In this document: positions 1 to 10,180 of the stretch, piece by piece
How positions within the stretch are numbered: the first letter of the stretch is position 1
How the letters are laid out: every line of letters starts with the position of its first letter
Assembly (NCBI GenBank): GCA_015075175.1
Contig: JABTUV010000008.1
Location: 172,588 to 236,587, forward strand
Direction: 5' to 3'
Origin: a bacterium
Lineage (GTDB): Bacteria > Hinthialibacterota > Hinthialibacteria > H5-UNCL2
DNA: 64,000 nt
Notes under the pieces: generated by a model
Told to the model about the DNA's origin: nothing
Database searches by the model: none
The model's input: only the letters and a program-made list of their open reading frames with translations
Made by a program: the position numbers and the translations under genes

Positions 1-5
1 AGCGC

Positions 6-1288
6 ATGATTCCTCGATACACCCGCCCGGCCATGGGCCGCCTGTGGAGCGAGACGGCCAAGTACGAGACCTGGCTGGAGATCGAGCTGGCCGCCTGTGA
101 GGCGATGGCGGCGCGGGGGGAAATCCCCGCCGCCGCCACGACGGCCATCCGGGAGAAGGCGCGCATCGACCTGGCCCGCATCGAGGAAATCGAGGCCGTG
201 CGCAAGCACGACGTGATCGCCTTCGTCTCGGCCGTGGCCGAGACCGTCGGAGCGGAAGGGCGTTGGATTCACAAGGGCCTGACCAGCAACGACGTGGTCG
301 ACACGGCGCAATGCCTGCGCATGGTGCGCTCGGCTGACCAGCTTCTGGCCGAGTTGGACCGCCTGCGCGGCATCCTGGCGCGGCGCGCGCTCGAGTTCAA
401 GCACACCCCCATGGTCGGTCGCACCCACGGCGTGCACGCCGAACCCGTGACCTTCGGCCCCGCGGCGCTCTGGTATTGCGATACCGCGCGCTGCCGGCAG
501 CGCCTTCTCTGCGCGCGCGAAACCATTCGCGTGGCAGTCTCCGGCGCCGTGGGGACCTACTCAACATCGACCCCGCCGTCGAGGCCGAAGTCTGCCGCCG
601 GCTGGGTTTGGAGGTCGCGCCGGTCACCAACCAGGTGATTCAGCGCGACCGCCACGCCGAGTTTCTCGCCGCGCTGGCCATTCTCGGCGCGTGTCTGGAG
701 AAGATCGCCACGGAAATCCGGGCGCTGCAACGCACCGACATTCGCGAAGTGGAAGAGCCGTTCGGGGAGGGCCAGCGCGGTTCGTCGGCCATGCCGCACA
801 AGAAGAACCCGGAGATTTCCGAGCGCGTCTGCGGCCTGGCGCGCCTTTTGCGCGGCCATCTTGTCCCCGCGCTGGAAAACATCGCGCTCTGGCACGAACG
901 CGACATCTCGCATTCCTCGGTCGAACGCGTCATCATCCCCGACAGCTGCATCACGCTGGATTATATGCTGGACAAGATGTGCTGGGTATTGGACGGACTG
1001 CGGGTGTTCCCCGAACGCATGAAGAAAAACCTGGCCGCCACGCGCGGCCTGGTCTTTTCGCAGACCGTCTTGACTGCACTGGTCGAAAAGGGCATGGAGC
1101 GCGAGGCGGCTTATCCCCTGGTGCAAAAGAACTGCATGAAGGTGTGGGAGGATTCCAGCGAGCTCTTGGATCTTCTTTTGTGCGACACGGACGTGAGGAC
1201 GTTCTTGTCGGAGGAAATCCGCGCCTGCTCTGATCTGGCACCGCTGCTCTCGCATATGGACACGATCTTTGCGAGGGCCGGATTGTGA
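6..1288 (+). CDS. purB: Adenylosuccinate lyase (frameshifted)
   Basis: Adenylosuccinate lyase cleaves SAICAR to AICAR and adenylosuccinate to AMP in cytosolic purine synthesis. The first frame reads from ATG 6 through the conserved TSNDVVDT and GRTHGVHAEP blocks to about 560; the rest, with the fumarase/aspartase-superfamily signature SSAMPHKKNP and a normal C-terminus, lies in another frame. Restoring one base near 562 joins GAVGTY to SNIDPAVEAEV and gives about 427 residues, the usual family length. The stop overlaps the purF start by 4 nt (GTGA). In a core gene, with both halves well conserved, a sequencing error is more likely than decay. Confidence 0.93.
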
Positions 1289-2733
1289 ACCGTTACGACG
1301 ACAAGCCGGCGCACGAGTGCGGGGTCTTCGGGATCATCAACCATCCCGAGGCGGCGCGGCTTACCTACCTGGGGCTTTACGCCCTGCAGCATCGCGGCCA
1401 GGAGAGCGCGGGCATCGTCAGCTCCGACGGCGACCGCCATTATCGCCACAAGGGCATGGGGCTGGTCGCCGACGTGTTCCACGAGGCGGAGCTGAATCGG
1501 CTGGCCGGCAGCGCGGCGGTCGGGCACGTGCGCTATTCGACCACCGGCAGCAGCAGCCTCTCCAACGCGCAGCCGATCGCCGGCGATCTGACCATGGGCC
1601 CGGTGGCGGTCGCGCACAACGGCAACCTGGTCAATGCGCTGGAGTTGCGCGAGGATCTCCTGCGCCAGGGGTCCGTGTTCTCGTCCACGTCCGACACGGA
1701 AGTCCTGTTGCACCTGATCGCCAGCACGTTCGCGGACACGCTGGAGGACGCTTTGGGCGCGGCCATGCGCCGCGTCTCCGGCGCCTACTCGATGGCCGTA
1801 CTCTACCGCGAGCGGCTCTTCGGCATCCGCGATCCCAGGGGATTCCGCCCCTTCTGCATCGGCAGGTTCCGGGACAGCTGGATTCTCTCCTCGGAGACCT
1901 GCGCCCTGGACATCATCGACGCCGAGTACGTGCGCGACGTGGAGCCGGGTGAGATCGTCGAGCTGTCGTCCGCGGGCATCAAGTCCTATCGCTTCGCCGA
2001 GCGCCAGCCGCTGGCCCAGTGCATCTTCGAGTACATCTACTTCGCCAAGCCCGACAGCCTCATCTACGGCCATCCGGTCTACGCCGTGCGCAAGCGCATC
2101 GGCGAGCAGTTGGCGCTGGAGAGTCCGGTGGATGCGGACATGGTCATCCCCATCCCCGACAGCAGCAACGTGGCCGCGCTGGGTTACTCCAAGGCCTCCG
2201 GCCTCCCCTATGAAATCGGCATCATCCGCAATCACTACGTGGGCCGCACCTTCATCGAGCCGCAGCAGACCATCCGCGACTTCGGAGCCAAGATCAAGCA
2301 CAACCCCCTGCCGGGCCTCCTGGAGGGTAAGCGGCTGGTAGTCGTGGACGACTCGATCGTGCGGGGCACGACCACGCGCAAGATCGTCAAGATGCTGCGG
2401 CGGGCGGGCGCGCGCGAGATCCACCTGCGCATCTCCTCGCCCATGGTCATGAATCCGTGTTTCTACGGCATCGACATTCCCACCCGCACCGAGCTGATCG
2501 CCGCCAACAGCACGCTGGAGGAAATCCGCCGCCACCTGCGCGTGGACACGCTGCATTTTCTCTCCATCGAGGGGTTGCGCAAAGCGGCGGGAGGCGTGCC
2601 GGGAGGCTTCTGCGACGCCTGTTTTTCGGGCGTCTATCCGGTCAAGTTCGCAAAGGTGGGAAAGGACCTCCTGGAGGAGTCGGCGCGCCAGCCGTCGCTG
2701 TTGGAATCGTTGAGCAGGATGGAAGCCCGATGA
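1285..2733 (+). CDS. purF: Amidophosphoribosyltransferase
   Basis: First committed step of purine synthesis: PRPP plus glutamine to phosphoribosylamine, in the cytosol. 482 residues from a GTG start overlapping purB. The glutaminase nucleophile is Cys12 (HECGVFG), so an 11-residue propeptide must be removed. The PRPP-binding block VVDDSIVRGTT lies at about 353-363. Four cysteines at 246, 392, 443 and 446 match the spacing of the [4Fe-4S] ligands in the Bacillus subtilis-type enzyme, so this is the iron-sulfur, oxygen-sensitive form rather than the E. coli form. The stop overlaps the purM start (ATGA), so translation is probably coupled. Confidence 0.97.
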   Translation: MNRYDDKPAHECGVFGIINHPEAARLTYLGLYALQHRGQESAGIVSSDGDRHYRHKGMGLVADVFHEAELNRLAGSAAVGHVRYSTTGSSSLSNAQPIAGDLTMGPVAVAHNGNLVNALELREDLLRQGSVFSSTSDTEVLLHLIASTFADTLEDALGAAMRRVSGAYSMAVLYRERLFGIRDPRGFRPFCIGRFRDSWILSSETCALDIIDAEYVRDVEPGEIVELSSAGIKSYRFAERQPLAQCIFEYIYFAKPDSLIYGHPVYAVRKRIGEQLALESPVDADMVIPIPDSSNVAALGYSKASGLPYEIGIIRNHYVGRTFIEPQQTIRDFGAKIKHNPLPGLLEGKRLVVVDDSIVRGTTTRKIVKMLRRAGAREIHLRISSPMVMNPCFYGIDIPTRTELIAANSTLEEIRRHLRVDTLHFLSIEGLRKAAGGVPGGFCDACFSGVYPVKFAKVGKDLLEESARQPSLLESLSRMEAR

Positions 2734-3752
2734 CGAGCGCCGCGGATCGCTATGCGCGGGCCGGCGTCAACCTGGCCGTCGCCGACTCCCTGAAGGTGAA
2801 GATCGGCGAGCTGGTCGAATCCACGCGCGGCCCGCAGGTGCTCTCCAACCGCGGCGGCTTCGGCGGTCTCTTCGACGTCGCGGCGCTGCCTGAGAAGAAT
2901 CCCGTGCTGGTCGCCAGTACCGACGGGGTGGGGACCAAGCTCAAGCTGGCGGTTGCGGTCGGGCGTTATCGCGGCGTGGGCCACGACATCGTCAACCACT
3001 GCGTCAACGACATTTTGGTGTGCGGGGCGCGTCCGCTCTTCTTTCTGGATTACCTGGGCTTCGGGCGACTGGACCCGGTCGTGGCGCCGGAAGTGGTCGC
3101 GGGCATCGCGGAGGCCTGCCGGGTGGCGGGCTGCGCGCTCTTGGGCGGCGAGACGGCGGAAATGCCCGGCGTATACTCCGAGGGCGACTTCGACTTGGTG
3201 GGAACGATCGTGGGTGTGGTCGCGCGCGAGAGCATCCTGGACGGGCGTCGCGTACGGCCCGGCCAGACCCTGCTCGGACTGCCCTCCTCGGGATTGCATA
3301 CCAACGGTTACAGCCTGGCGCGACGGATCGTGGCCGAGGCGGGGCTGTCGTTGGACGAGCCGATTGCCGGCGACGCGCGCCCGCTGGCCGAGATTCTCCT
3401 GGCGCCGCATCGCTCCTATCTGGGAGAGTTGCGGCCGCTCCTGCAGGAGCATCGCGTGTGCGCCCTGGCGCACATCACCGGCGGGGGCTTTGAAGGCAAC
3501 GTCTCCCGCGTGTTGCCGTCGGGCGTGGGAGTCGACATCGACGCGGCCAGTTGGACGCCCCCGCCCATCTTCGCGCTGTTGGCGCGCCTGGGCGGCGTTT
3601 CGCAGGCTGAGATGCATCGCGTCTTCAACATGGGCGTCGGGATGGTCGTGATCGTGGAGGAGAGCGAGGCGGCGCGCTGCCTGGCGGCCCTTCCCGGCAG
3701 CCGGGTGATTGGGCACACCAACGCGGACGGCGGCGTCCGCGTGCGATTTTAG
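2730..3752 (+). CDS. purM: Phosphoribosylformylglycinamidine cyclo-ligase (AIR synthetase)
   Basis: Makes aminoimidazole ribonucleotide from FGAM with ATP. 340 residues, the normal length. It has the N-terminal DRYARAGVN block, the ASTDGVGTKLKLA block and the HDIVNHCVNDILVCGA block of the PurM/AIRS fold, and a C-terminal GGFEGN / MHRVFNMGVGM region. The start is the ATG overlapping the purF stop by 4 nt; the same frame runs on upstream inside purF but has no family homology there. Last gene of the purB-purF-purM run. Confidence 0.97.
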   Translation: MTSAADRYARAGVNLAVADSLKVKIGELVESTRGPQVLSNRGGFGGLFDVAALPEKNPVLVASTDGVGTKLKLAVAVGRYRGVGHDIVNHCVNDILVCGARPLFFLDYLGFGRLDPVVAPEVVAGIAEACRVAGCALLGGETAEMPGVYSEGDFDLVGTIVGVVARESILDGRRVRPGQTLLGLPSSGLHTNGYSLARRIVAEAGLSLDEPIAGDARPLAEILLAPHRSYLGELRPLLQEHRVCALAHITGGGFEGNVSRVLPSGVGVDIDAASWTPPPIFALLARLGGVSQAEMHRVFNMGVGMVVIVEESEAARCLAALPGSRVIGHTNADGGVRVRF

Positions 3753-3770
3753 GGACCGTGGCGATCGGCC

Positions 3771-3823
3771 GTAGCGCCGGCATCCTGCCGGCTCGCGTGG
3801 GGGCATCCTGCCCCCACGCTTCG
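3771..3823. repeat. Interspersed repeat, GTAGCGCCGGCATCCTGCCGGC family
   Basis: Two adjacent palindromes: GCCGGCATCCTGCCGGC, then GTGGGGGCATCCTGCCCCCAC, ending in GCTTCGG. Related copies lie at 44616-44743 and 50995-51118. This copy fills most of the gap between purM and the receiver gene and could act as an RNA hairpin. It begins GTAGCGCC, so it carries an embedded TAG. Confidence 0.85.
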
Positions 3824-3878
3824 GCGGCGAAAACCTCACGCCCGGTCCACGGTACGATTCTGATGCGGGGAGGGCCTC

Positions 3879-4268
3879 ATGGCCGGAGAGCGCGTACTGG
3901 TCGTGGATGACGAGCGGCACATCGTCAAAATCCTCGAATTCAACCTGAAGAAGCGCGGCTACCAGGTGGAGTGCGCCGGCAACGGCCGCGAGGCGCTCGA
4001 GAAAGTCGCCGCCTTCCAGCCCGGCTTGGTCCTCCTGGACTGGATGATGCCCGAGATGGACGGCCTGGAGACCTGCCGCCGGCTGCGGGACAATCCCGAC
4101 ACCCGCGCCATCCCCATCATCATGCTGACCGCCAAGGGCCAGGAGATCGACCGGGAAAAGGGCGTCTCCGGCGGGGTCACGCATTATGTGACCAAGCCCT
4201 TCAGCCCTAAAGAACTGCTGCAATTGGTCGAGAAAACGCTTATGGAATCCCGGCCCCAAGAGACCTGA
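3879..4268 (+). CDS. Single-domain response regulator (CheY/receiver)
   Basis: 129-residue protein made only of a receiver domain. The acidic pair is Asp10-Asp11, the phosphoacceptor Asp54 (LLDWMMP), the switch Thr84 (MLTAKG) and the conserved Lys106 (TKPF). There is no output domain, so it must act through a partner. It heads a same-strand run with a SpoIIE-type phosphatase, an HDOD protein and a histidine kinase, the likely partners. GGGGAGGG sits just before the ATG. Target unknown. Confidence 0.93.
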   Translation: MAGERVLVVDDERHIVKILEFNLKKRGYQVECAGNGREALEKVAAFQPGLVLLDWMMPEMDGLETCRRLRDNPDTRAIPIIMLTAKGQEIDREKGVSGGVTHYVTKPFSPKELLQLVEKTLMESRPQET

Positions 4269-4315
4269 GCAGGGCTTTTTACTGCCCCGTCCGCCGGACC
4301 ATCAGGGGAGCCGTC

Positions 4316-5707
4316 ATGCCCAAACCGCCGTCGTCGGCCTCGAAAAGCGAGCAGGAACTCCTGCGGGAAAACCAGCGCCTCGTCGAAGCGCTGGCCCGCG
4401 CGGAGGCGGAAATCGAAGCCGGCCTGGCCAGCGTCACCGAACTCTACGAGGAGCTGGCCACCCTCTATCGCCTGGGCGAGACCTTCGCGCACACTACCGA
4501 CCGCGACAAGATCATCGGACAGATTCTCACCCTGGCGGCGGATACCATCGGATGCGACGGCGCGGTGGCGCTGCTGGCGCCGCCCGCACGGGAGGAGGAC
4601 GAGGGTGCGGCGCGCTTCGTGGCCGGGCCGTGCCGGGGCGTCCCGGTTCCCTCCGAGCCGGTCATTCTGGGTGCGGAGGACACGCTCCTGTCGCGCGCCC
4701 TGGGGCAGGCGCCGGCGCTGATCGTCAACGACTGGAGCGAGGATGAGCGGCTCAACTGCCCGCTGTGCCGGAGCCTGGGCATGGAGCGCGTCTTGGTGGC
4801 CCGCTTCGGCGACGCCTCCGCCCCAGGCCTCTTCATCCTGGGCCGCCGCGCGGGCGCCGACATCTTCACCGCCGGCAACGCCAAACTCCTCACCTCACTG
4901 GCCGGCGCGCTCAGCAACGTGCTGGAAAACGACCGACTGCGCCGCCAGGAACTGGAACAGCAGCGCACCGAGCAGCAACTGGAAATCGCCCGCAACATGC
5001 AAATGATGCTGTTGCCCAAGTCGGCGCCCGCGCATCCCCTGCTCCACGCCGCCGGCACGAGTACCATGGCCCGCCACGTGGGCGGCGATTACTATCACTT
5101 TCACACCTTCCCCGATGGGCGCTACGGTCTGATGATCGCCGACGTTTCCGGCAAGGGCGTGCCCGCCGCTCTTCTGATGACCATGCTGAAAGGCGTCCTG
5201 ACCGGCCTGCCGCTCGATTTCCTCTCTCCGGGCGAGACGCTTTCCCGCTTGAACTCGGTCATGTATCGGGAGGGGCTTTCCGACCGGTTCGTGACCAGGG
5301 CTTATGTAATTTGTGATGCAGACCGTCAACAGATAGTATACGCTTCCGCCGGACATGAACCGATTCTGCATCTGGCGGCGAAAACGGGAAAGGTCCGCGG
5401 CCTTAAGTCCGCCGATTTTCCCCTGGGACTGGTTCCCGATCTGGACCCGGTGGACCAGAAAGGGCCGTTTCGCCCCGGCGACAGCCTGGTGCTTTACACC
5501 GACGGGGTGATCGAGGCGCGCAACGCGGCCGCCGAGTTCTTCGAGATGTCGCGGCTGCTGGCCCTTCTGGAGCATCCGCCGGACCGCTCGGCGCCGGGGT
5601 TGATCGCCGCCATCCAGGGCGCCGTCGCCGAGTTTGTGGGCGACGAGGAGCAATTTGACGATCTGACCATCGTGGCCTTGCATTTCGCGGCCGGGGAGAA
5701 GGCATGA
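4316..5707 (+). CDS. GAF-domain PP2C/SpoIIE (RsbU-like) serine phosphatase
   Basis: 463 residues. Residues 1-45 look like a coiled coil, about 50-200 a GAF sensor domain, and about 245-460 a PPM/SpoIIE phosphatase with GGDYYHFHTF and IADVSGKGVPAALLM, including the metal-binding Asp positions of the family. Such proteins usually dephosphorylate anti-sigma-factor antagonists; none is encoded nearby, so the substrate is unknown. The gap from the receiver gene is 47 nt and the stop overlaps the HDOD start by 4 nt, suggesting one operon. Confidence 0.9.
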   Translation: MPKPPSSASKSEQELLRENQRLVEALARAEAEIEAGLASVTELYEELATLYRLGETFAHTTDRDKIIGQILTLAADTIGCDGAVALLAPPAREEDEGAARFVAGPCRGVPVPSEPVILGAEDTLLSRALGQAPALIVNDWSEDERLNCPLCRSLGMERVLVARFGDASAPGLFILGRRAGADIFTAGNAKLLTSLAGALSNVLENDRLRRQELEQQRTEQQLEIARNMQMMLLPKSAPAHPLLHAAGTSTMARHVGGDYYHFHTFPDGRYGLMIADVSGKGVPAALLMTMLKGVLTGLPLDFLSPGETLSRLNSVMYREGLSDRFVTRAYVICDADRQQIVYASAGHEPILHLAAKTGKVRGLKSADFPLGLVPDLDPVDQKGPFRPGDSLVLYTDGVIEARNAAAEFFEMSRLLALLEHPPDRSAPGLIAAIQGAVAEFVGDEEQFDDLTIVALHFAAGEKA

Positions 5708-6570
5708 GCTCCAAGTTCACCAACAAAGTCAGCTTGATGCGGGCGGTCAAGCAGATCGAGAATCTGCCCACCCTGCCCACCGTGGTCACGCAGATTCTCA
5801 CCGCGCTGGAGAATCCCAAGACCTCCGCCGAGCAGGTCAACCGAATCATCGTGACCGACCAGGCGCTGACGGCCAAGGTGCTCAAGTTGGTCAACAGCGC
5901 GTTTTTCGGCTTTCCGCGCGAGATCACCAGCGTCACCCACGCGGTGGTAGTGCTGGGATTCTCGACCGTGCGCAACGTGGCGATCACCGCCTCGGTGTTC
6001 TCCTCGCTTCCCGGTAAGGGAAGGGCGACGTTCGACCGCGAGGCCTTCTGGCGCCACTCCATCGGGGTCGGGGTGATCTCGCGCCTGGTGGCGCGCCTGT
6101 GCAAGGCCTCCGACGCCGAGGACGCCTTCGTGGCGGGACTTCTGCACGACATCGGCAAGGTCATCATGGACGAGCATTTCCACGATCTGTTCCTGGAGTG
6201 CCTTTCCACCGCGCGTCGCGAGCACGCCAGCCTCTTGGACACCGAGATGCGGCTGCTGGACACAGGCCACCATCGCGTCGGCTACTGGCTGGCGGACCGC
6301 TGGAATCTGCCGCGGGTGCTGGTGGAGGCGGTGGGATTCCATCACGATCCGGCGGCGGCGCCGCACCATCCCCAGATGGCGGCCATCGTGCCAGTGGCCG
6401 ACGCCCTCTGCCGCATCCAGAAGATCGGCTACAGCGGCGAGGAGGCGTCCCCCTCCATCCGCAAGGAGGTGTTCGAGATTCTTCCCCTCAAACCGGAGCA
6501 ACTGGCCCAAGTGGTGCCGCTGATCGAGCCGGAAATGAGCAAGGCGGAAATCCTCTTGGAGCTTCGCTGA
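5704..6570 (+). CDS. HDOD-domain signalling protein
   Basis: 288 residues. The HDOD domain is recognised by NLPTLPTVV, the TDQALTAKVLKLVNSAFFG block and VVLGFSTVRN; an HD-like motif, LLHDIGKVIMDEHF, follows at about residue 150. HDOD proteins occur in signalling and motility-control pathways and usually act as scaffolds rather than enzymes. Four-nt overlap with the phosphatase upstream; the kinase gene begins a few bases downstream. No signal peptide or membrane segment. Confidence 0.9.
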   Translation: MSSKFTNKVSLMRAVKQIENLPTLPTVVTQILTALENPKTSAEQVNRIIVTDQALTAKVLKLVNSAFFGFPREITSVTHAVVVLGFSTVRNVAITASVFSSLPGKGRATFDREAFWRHSIGVGVISRLVARLCKASDAEDAFVAGLLHDIGKVIMDEHFHDLFLECLSTARREHASLLDTEMRLLDTGHHRVGYWLADRWNLPRVLVEAVGFHHDPAAAPHHPQMAAIVPVADALCRIQKIGYSGEEASPSIRKEVFEILPLKPEQLAQVVPLIEPEMSKAEILLELR

Positions 6571-6582
6571 CGGGTGACGTGC

Positions 6583-8220
6583 ATGGCCGAGGCAGAACCG
6601 CTGGTCGCGCCGCAGATTGAGGAGTACGAGCGCAGGATCGCCGATCTGCGCGCCGCCAACGAGGGCCTGCGCGACGCCATCGCCCAGATCGCCGCTTTCC
6701 AGCGCCTCTCCAACGTCATCTCCACCACCCTCGAACACGAAAAGATCGTCGGCCTGCTTCTGGACCTGACCTCGGAGATCGTCGAGTATCGCCGCTGCGT
6801 GCTGCTCCTCTACGATGCGGCCAGCAACGTCTTTCGCGCCGACATCGGCCGCAACACCGATCCCGCCTGGCTGGAGGACATCCGCAGCGAGGAGGAGGAG
6901 GGCATCCTGGCCTGGGTGCTGGCCAAGGGGACGCCGGCGATTCTCCCCAACCTGCGCGGCGAAGGCGGGGGAAGCCTCTTGGTACCCCTCTCGGTGGGCG
7001 GACAGGGCGTGGGCGTCCTGTATCTGGCCACGGCCTACGGCGGCAGCGACTACGTGGCCCAACATTTCGAGATGCTGTCGCTTCTGGCCAACCAGGCCGC
7101 CGCCGCCATCCTGAATGCGCGGCTGATGAAGTCCGCGGAAGCCTTCGGCCAGTTCTTGCACAACTGCCTGGACTCCATGCAGGACGGCGTGTTCGTCTTG
7201 TCGGGCGGGGACCGCCTGTCGGTGTTGAACCGGCAGGCGCGCAGCATGCTGGGACTGCCCGACGCGGTGAGGGAGGGCGCCTCGCTTTCCGAGGCGCTGC
7301 CGGAGACACTGGTTCAGCAGCTGGAGCCGCAAATCGTGGACACGGTCGTGGGCGGCCAGCCCACCGTGCGCGAGTGCGAGATCCCCGTGGGCGGCCGTTC
7401 CCTGCCGCTCTTGGTCACCCTGACCAGTCTCCACAATCCCGAGGGACGCCGCGACGGCTTCATCGGCGTGCTGCGCGACCTCACCCAGACCCGCGAGCTG
7501 GCCCAGTTGCGTGAATTGGACGAGGTCAAGAACGAATTCGTCTCCAACGTCTCGCACGAACTGCGCACCCCGCTCACGTCCATCAAGGCGTACACCGAAA
7601 CCCTCCTGGACAGCGTGGGCGCCGACGACGTTGAAACCCGGCGCGAGTTCCTCTCCATCATCAACGAGGAGTGCGACCGCCTTACGCGGCTGATCGGCGA
7701 CTTGCTCAGTCTCTCGCGCATCCAGCGGGGCAAACTGGAGTTTCACATGGCCGAGCACGATCTGCTGGCCCTGGCGCGGCGCGTGATGGACGCCTGCGCC
7801 GTGGATGCTCCCAGACACCGCCTCACCCTCAGCGCGCCGGACTCGCTGCCCCCCATGCGCTTTGACGCCGACAAGATGTCGCAGGTTTTCTACAACCTGG
7901 TCGGCAACGCCATCAAGTATTCGCCCGCCGGGGGCAAGGTGGAAGTCGAAATCGTGCCCCGCGAGGACGGAATTGAAGTGGTGGTCGCCGACGAGGGCAT
8001 CGGACTGGCCCCGCACGACCTGGAAAAGGTGTTTGACAAGTTTTATCGCGTCAACTCGACGAGTACGGCGACCATCGGCGGCACGGGGTTGGGACTCTCG
8101 ATTACGCGCTTCATCGTGGAGGCGCACGGCGGGCGCATTTGGGCGGAGAGTGAACTGGGGAAGGGCAGCCGCTTCAGATTCGTGCTCCCCTTGGCCGGGG
8201 CGCGCGCGGGAGGACGATGA
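6583..8220 (+). CDS. GAF-PAS sensor histidine kinase
   Basis: About 545 residues: short coiled coil, GAF domain (about 25-185), PAS domain (about 190-300), HisKA and HATPase. The phosphoacceptor is His325 in [11 protein letters not shown] box NAIKYSP, G1 DEGIGLA and G2 GGTGLGLSI are all visible. No transmembrane segments, so a soluble cytosolic sensor. ATG 6583 is chosen; GTG 6574 would add three residues. The nearest receiver is the single-domain protein at 3879, a plausible partner. The signal sensed by the GAF domain is unknown. Confidence 0.93.
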   Translation: MAEAEPLVAPQIEEYERRIADLRAANEGLRDAIAQIAAFQRLSNVISTTLEHEKIVGLLLDLTSEIVEYRRCVLLLYDAASNVFRADIGRNTDPAWLEDIRSEEEEGILAWVLAKGTPAILPNLRGEGGGSLLVPLSVGGQGVGVLYLATAYGGSDYVAQHFEMLSLLANQAAAAILNARLMKSAEAFGQFLHNCLDSMQDGVFVLSGGDRLSVLNRQARSMLGLPDAVREGASLSEALPETLVQQLEPQIVDTVVGGQPTVRECEIPVGGRSLPLLVTLTSLHNPEGRRDGFIGVLRDLTQTRELAQLRELDEVKNEFVSNVSHELRTPLTSIKAYTETLLDSVGADDVETRREFLSIINEECDRLTRLIGDLLSLSRIQRGKLEFHMAEHDLLALARRVMDACAVDAPRHRLTLSAPDSLPPMRFDADKMSQVFYNLVGNAIKYSPAGGKVEVEIVPREDGIEVVVADEGIGLAPHDLEKVFDKFYRVNSTSTATIGGTGLGLSITRFIVEAHGGRIWAESELGKGSRFRFVLPLAGARAGGR

Positions 8221-8221
8221 G

Positions 8222-10180
8222 ATGGCGCCCGCGCCCCCCGCGTCGTCAAACCTGCGCGAGGAACGGATGTCGCGGGAGGACAAGGTCCGCCTGATCGCGG
8301 ACAACCTGTTCCATCCCGAGGTGGAGCGGCGCCTGGCCGCCATCCGCAGCGTCGGCGGCTCGCGCGATCCCTGGCTGTGCCGGCTGCTCTTGTACAAGAC
8401 GGCGGACGCGGAGCGCGCGGTCGCCAAGGAAGCGGAGGCGGCGTTGCGCGAGCGCGGCGCCGACCTGACGGCGCTCTACCTGGCCGAGATGCACAGCCCG
8501 CACGTGGACGTGCGCGCCGCCGCGGTGCGGCTCCTGGGCCAGGTGGCCGAGCTGGAGCATCTCCCCCAACTGTGCCGCCGCCTCTTTGACTATCACGTCA
8601 GCGTGCGCGACGCCGCCCGTACCGCCCTGCGGCGCGTGGTCGAGCGCAATCGCCGCACCGCCGACGACCCCGCCGCCCGCCGCCTCGTGGCCCGCGCGCT
8701 CGCCCTCTTCGGCGACCTCTGCGGCAGCCTGGACATGGGCGCCCGCCATCTCGCCCTCGACCTCATGCTCCAGTTCGGACGCTTCTTCCCCGACCAGTTC
8801 TGGGACATCTATCTCAGGCTGGACGAACGCCGCCGCAAGCTGCTCCATCTCGAGCTGTTGCGCCACAAGACGGTCGAATCCACCGCCCTCATCTATCGCG
8901 GCATGTGTCATTCCCATCCCGAGATCGCCGCCGCCATGGCCCGATTGATCTTCAACAACATGGACCAGGAGGACTTCAACGTGCATCTGGAGGTGGCGGC
9001 GGGCCTGCCCGCGGAGGAGCAACGGCGCGTGGCCGAACTCTACCGCGAGCATCAGATTCTGCCCAAACTCCTGCGCATCGCCGGCTGGCTGCGCCAGAAC
9101 GCCCGCCTCATGCTCATCCGCCTCCTCGGATACCTGGAGGCGATGCAGTTCCGCGACTTCTTCGTGGACTGCCTCAACCTGACCGACCGCGAGACCCGCC
9201 TGGCCATCCTGCGCATCGGCGAGCAGTATCCGCTGGAGATTCCGCGCGAAAAGCTCCTGCAACTGCTGAGAGAGGGGGACAGCGAGCTGACCGTGGGCGT
9301 GTGCGCCTACCTGGAGGCGCGGGGCACCTTCGAGATGGTGCGGGACGTCACGCCGTTCTTTTCGTCCGACGAGGAGCGGGTGCGGCGGGCGGCGCTGGCC
9401 GCCGTGTTCCGCATCAGCCGAGACTATCTCCTGGACCGCTACGACCGCTTGAAACCGTCGGCGCGCGCGGACCTGGCGCGTTTTCTGCTCAAGATGAACG
9501 AGCGCTTCGCCGAGGAGCTGGTCGCCCGCTTGGACGCGATGGAGGAGGATGAGCGGCTGCGCAACGTGGAGATCGTCACGCTCATTGCCGACGAGCCGCG
9601 CGTGCGCCGCGTGCTGGAGGCGCTCCTGGCGCATCCCGATGAGAAAGTGCGCGCCACCGCGACCGCGGCGCTGGCCAACCTTGTGGGCGACGACAAGCTG
9701 GCGGTCTTGCGGCCGCTTCTCTCCGACCCGGACAGCCGCGTGCGCGCCAACGCCATCCAGGAGCTGCCCGACGACGCGGCGGACGCCGAGATTCGCGCGC
9801 TCCTGGCCGAATCGGCCCGCAGCGAGCACAACCGCGAGCGCGCCAACGCCATCAGCAAGCTCCTGGCGATGGGCGCGCGCGAGCATGAAAGCGATCTCCT
9901 GGAGATGCTGGAATCGCCCGATCCGTGGGTGCGCGCGAGCGGGCTGTGGGCGCTGTCGCGCAGCCGGGCGCCGGACCTTCTCTCCCATGCGCGCGCCGGC
10001 CTCTCCGATCCCAGCCCCGCCGTGCGCCGCATGGCGCTTCTGGCTCTCGGCGTCCATGCCCCCGTCGACGAAGTGCGCGGCTTCACGCACTATCTGGCCG
10101 ACGGGGACGCCTCCGTGCGGCGCGCCGCCCGCGACGTCTTGCGCGACCGCCTCAAGATCGACTACGAAGTCGCCCCATGA
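8222..10180 (+). CDS. HEAT-repeat scaffold protein
   Basis: 652 residues of helical repeats with the HEAT pattern, for example DVRAAAVRLLGQVAELEHLPQL, EKVRATATAALANLVGDDKLAVL and SPAVRRMALLALGVHAP. No catalytic motif or signal peptide. ATG 8222 lies 1 nt after the kinase stop with AGGA upstream; ATG 8267 is an alternative. HEAT proteins act as protein-binding platforms; the location between a kinase and an FlhB-like domain suggests a scaffold for this pathway, which is inference. The stop overlaps the next start by 4 nt. Confidence 0.85.
   Translation: MAPAPPASSNLREERMSREDKVRLIADNLFHPEVERRLAAIRSVGGSRDPWLCRLLLYKTADAERAVAKEAEAALRERGADLTALYLAEMHSPHVDVRAAAVRLLGQVAELEHLPQLCRRLFDYHVSVRDAARTALRRVVERNRRTADDPAARRLVARALALFGDLCGSLDMGARHLALDLMLQFGRFFPDQFWDIYLRLDERRRKLLHLELLRHKTVESTALIYRGMCHSHPEIAAAMARLIFNNMDQEDFNVHLEVAAGLPAEEQRRVAELYREHQILPKLLRIAGWLRQNARLMLIRLLGYLEAMQFRDFFVDCLNLTDRETRLAILRIGEQYPLEIPREKLLQLLREGDSELTVGVCAYLEARGTFEMVRDVTPFFSSDEERVRRAALAAVFRISRDYLLDRYDRLKPSARADLARFLLKMNERFAEELVARLDAMEEDERLRNVEIVTLIADEPRVRRVLEALLAHPDEKVRATATAALANLVGDDKLAVLRPLLSDPDSRVRANAIQELPDDAADAEIRALLAESARSEHNRERANAISKLLAMGAREHESDLLEMLESPDPWVRASGLWALSRSRAPDLLSHARAGLSDPSPAVRRMALLALGVHAPVDEVRGFTHYLADGDASVRRAARDVLRDRLKIDYEVAP

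Noticed and set aside
5494..8427. 977-codon minus-strand open frame opposite the phosphatase, HDOD and kinase genes
   Set aside because: No family homology; it mirrors plus-strand genes with clear motifs. Long antisense frames are expected at this GC.
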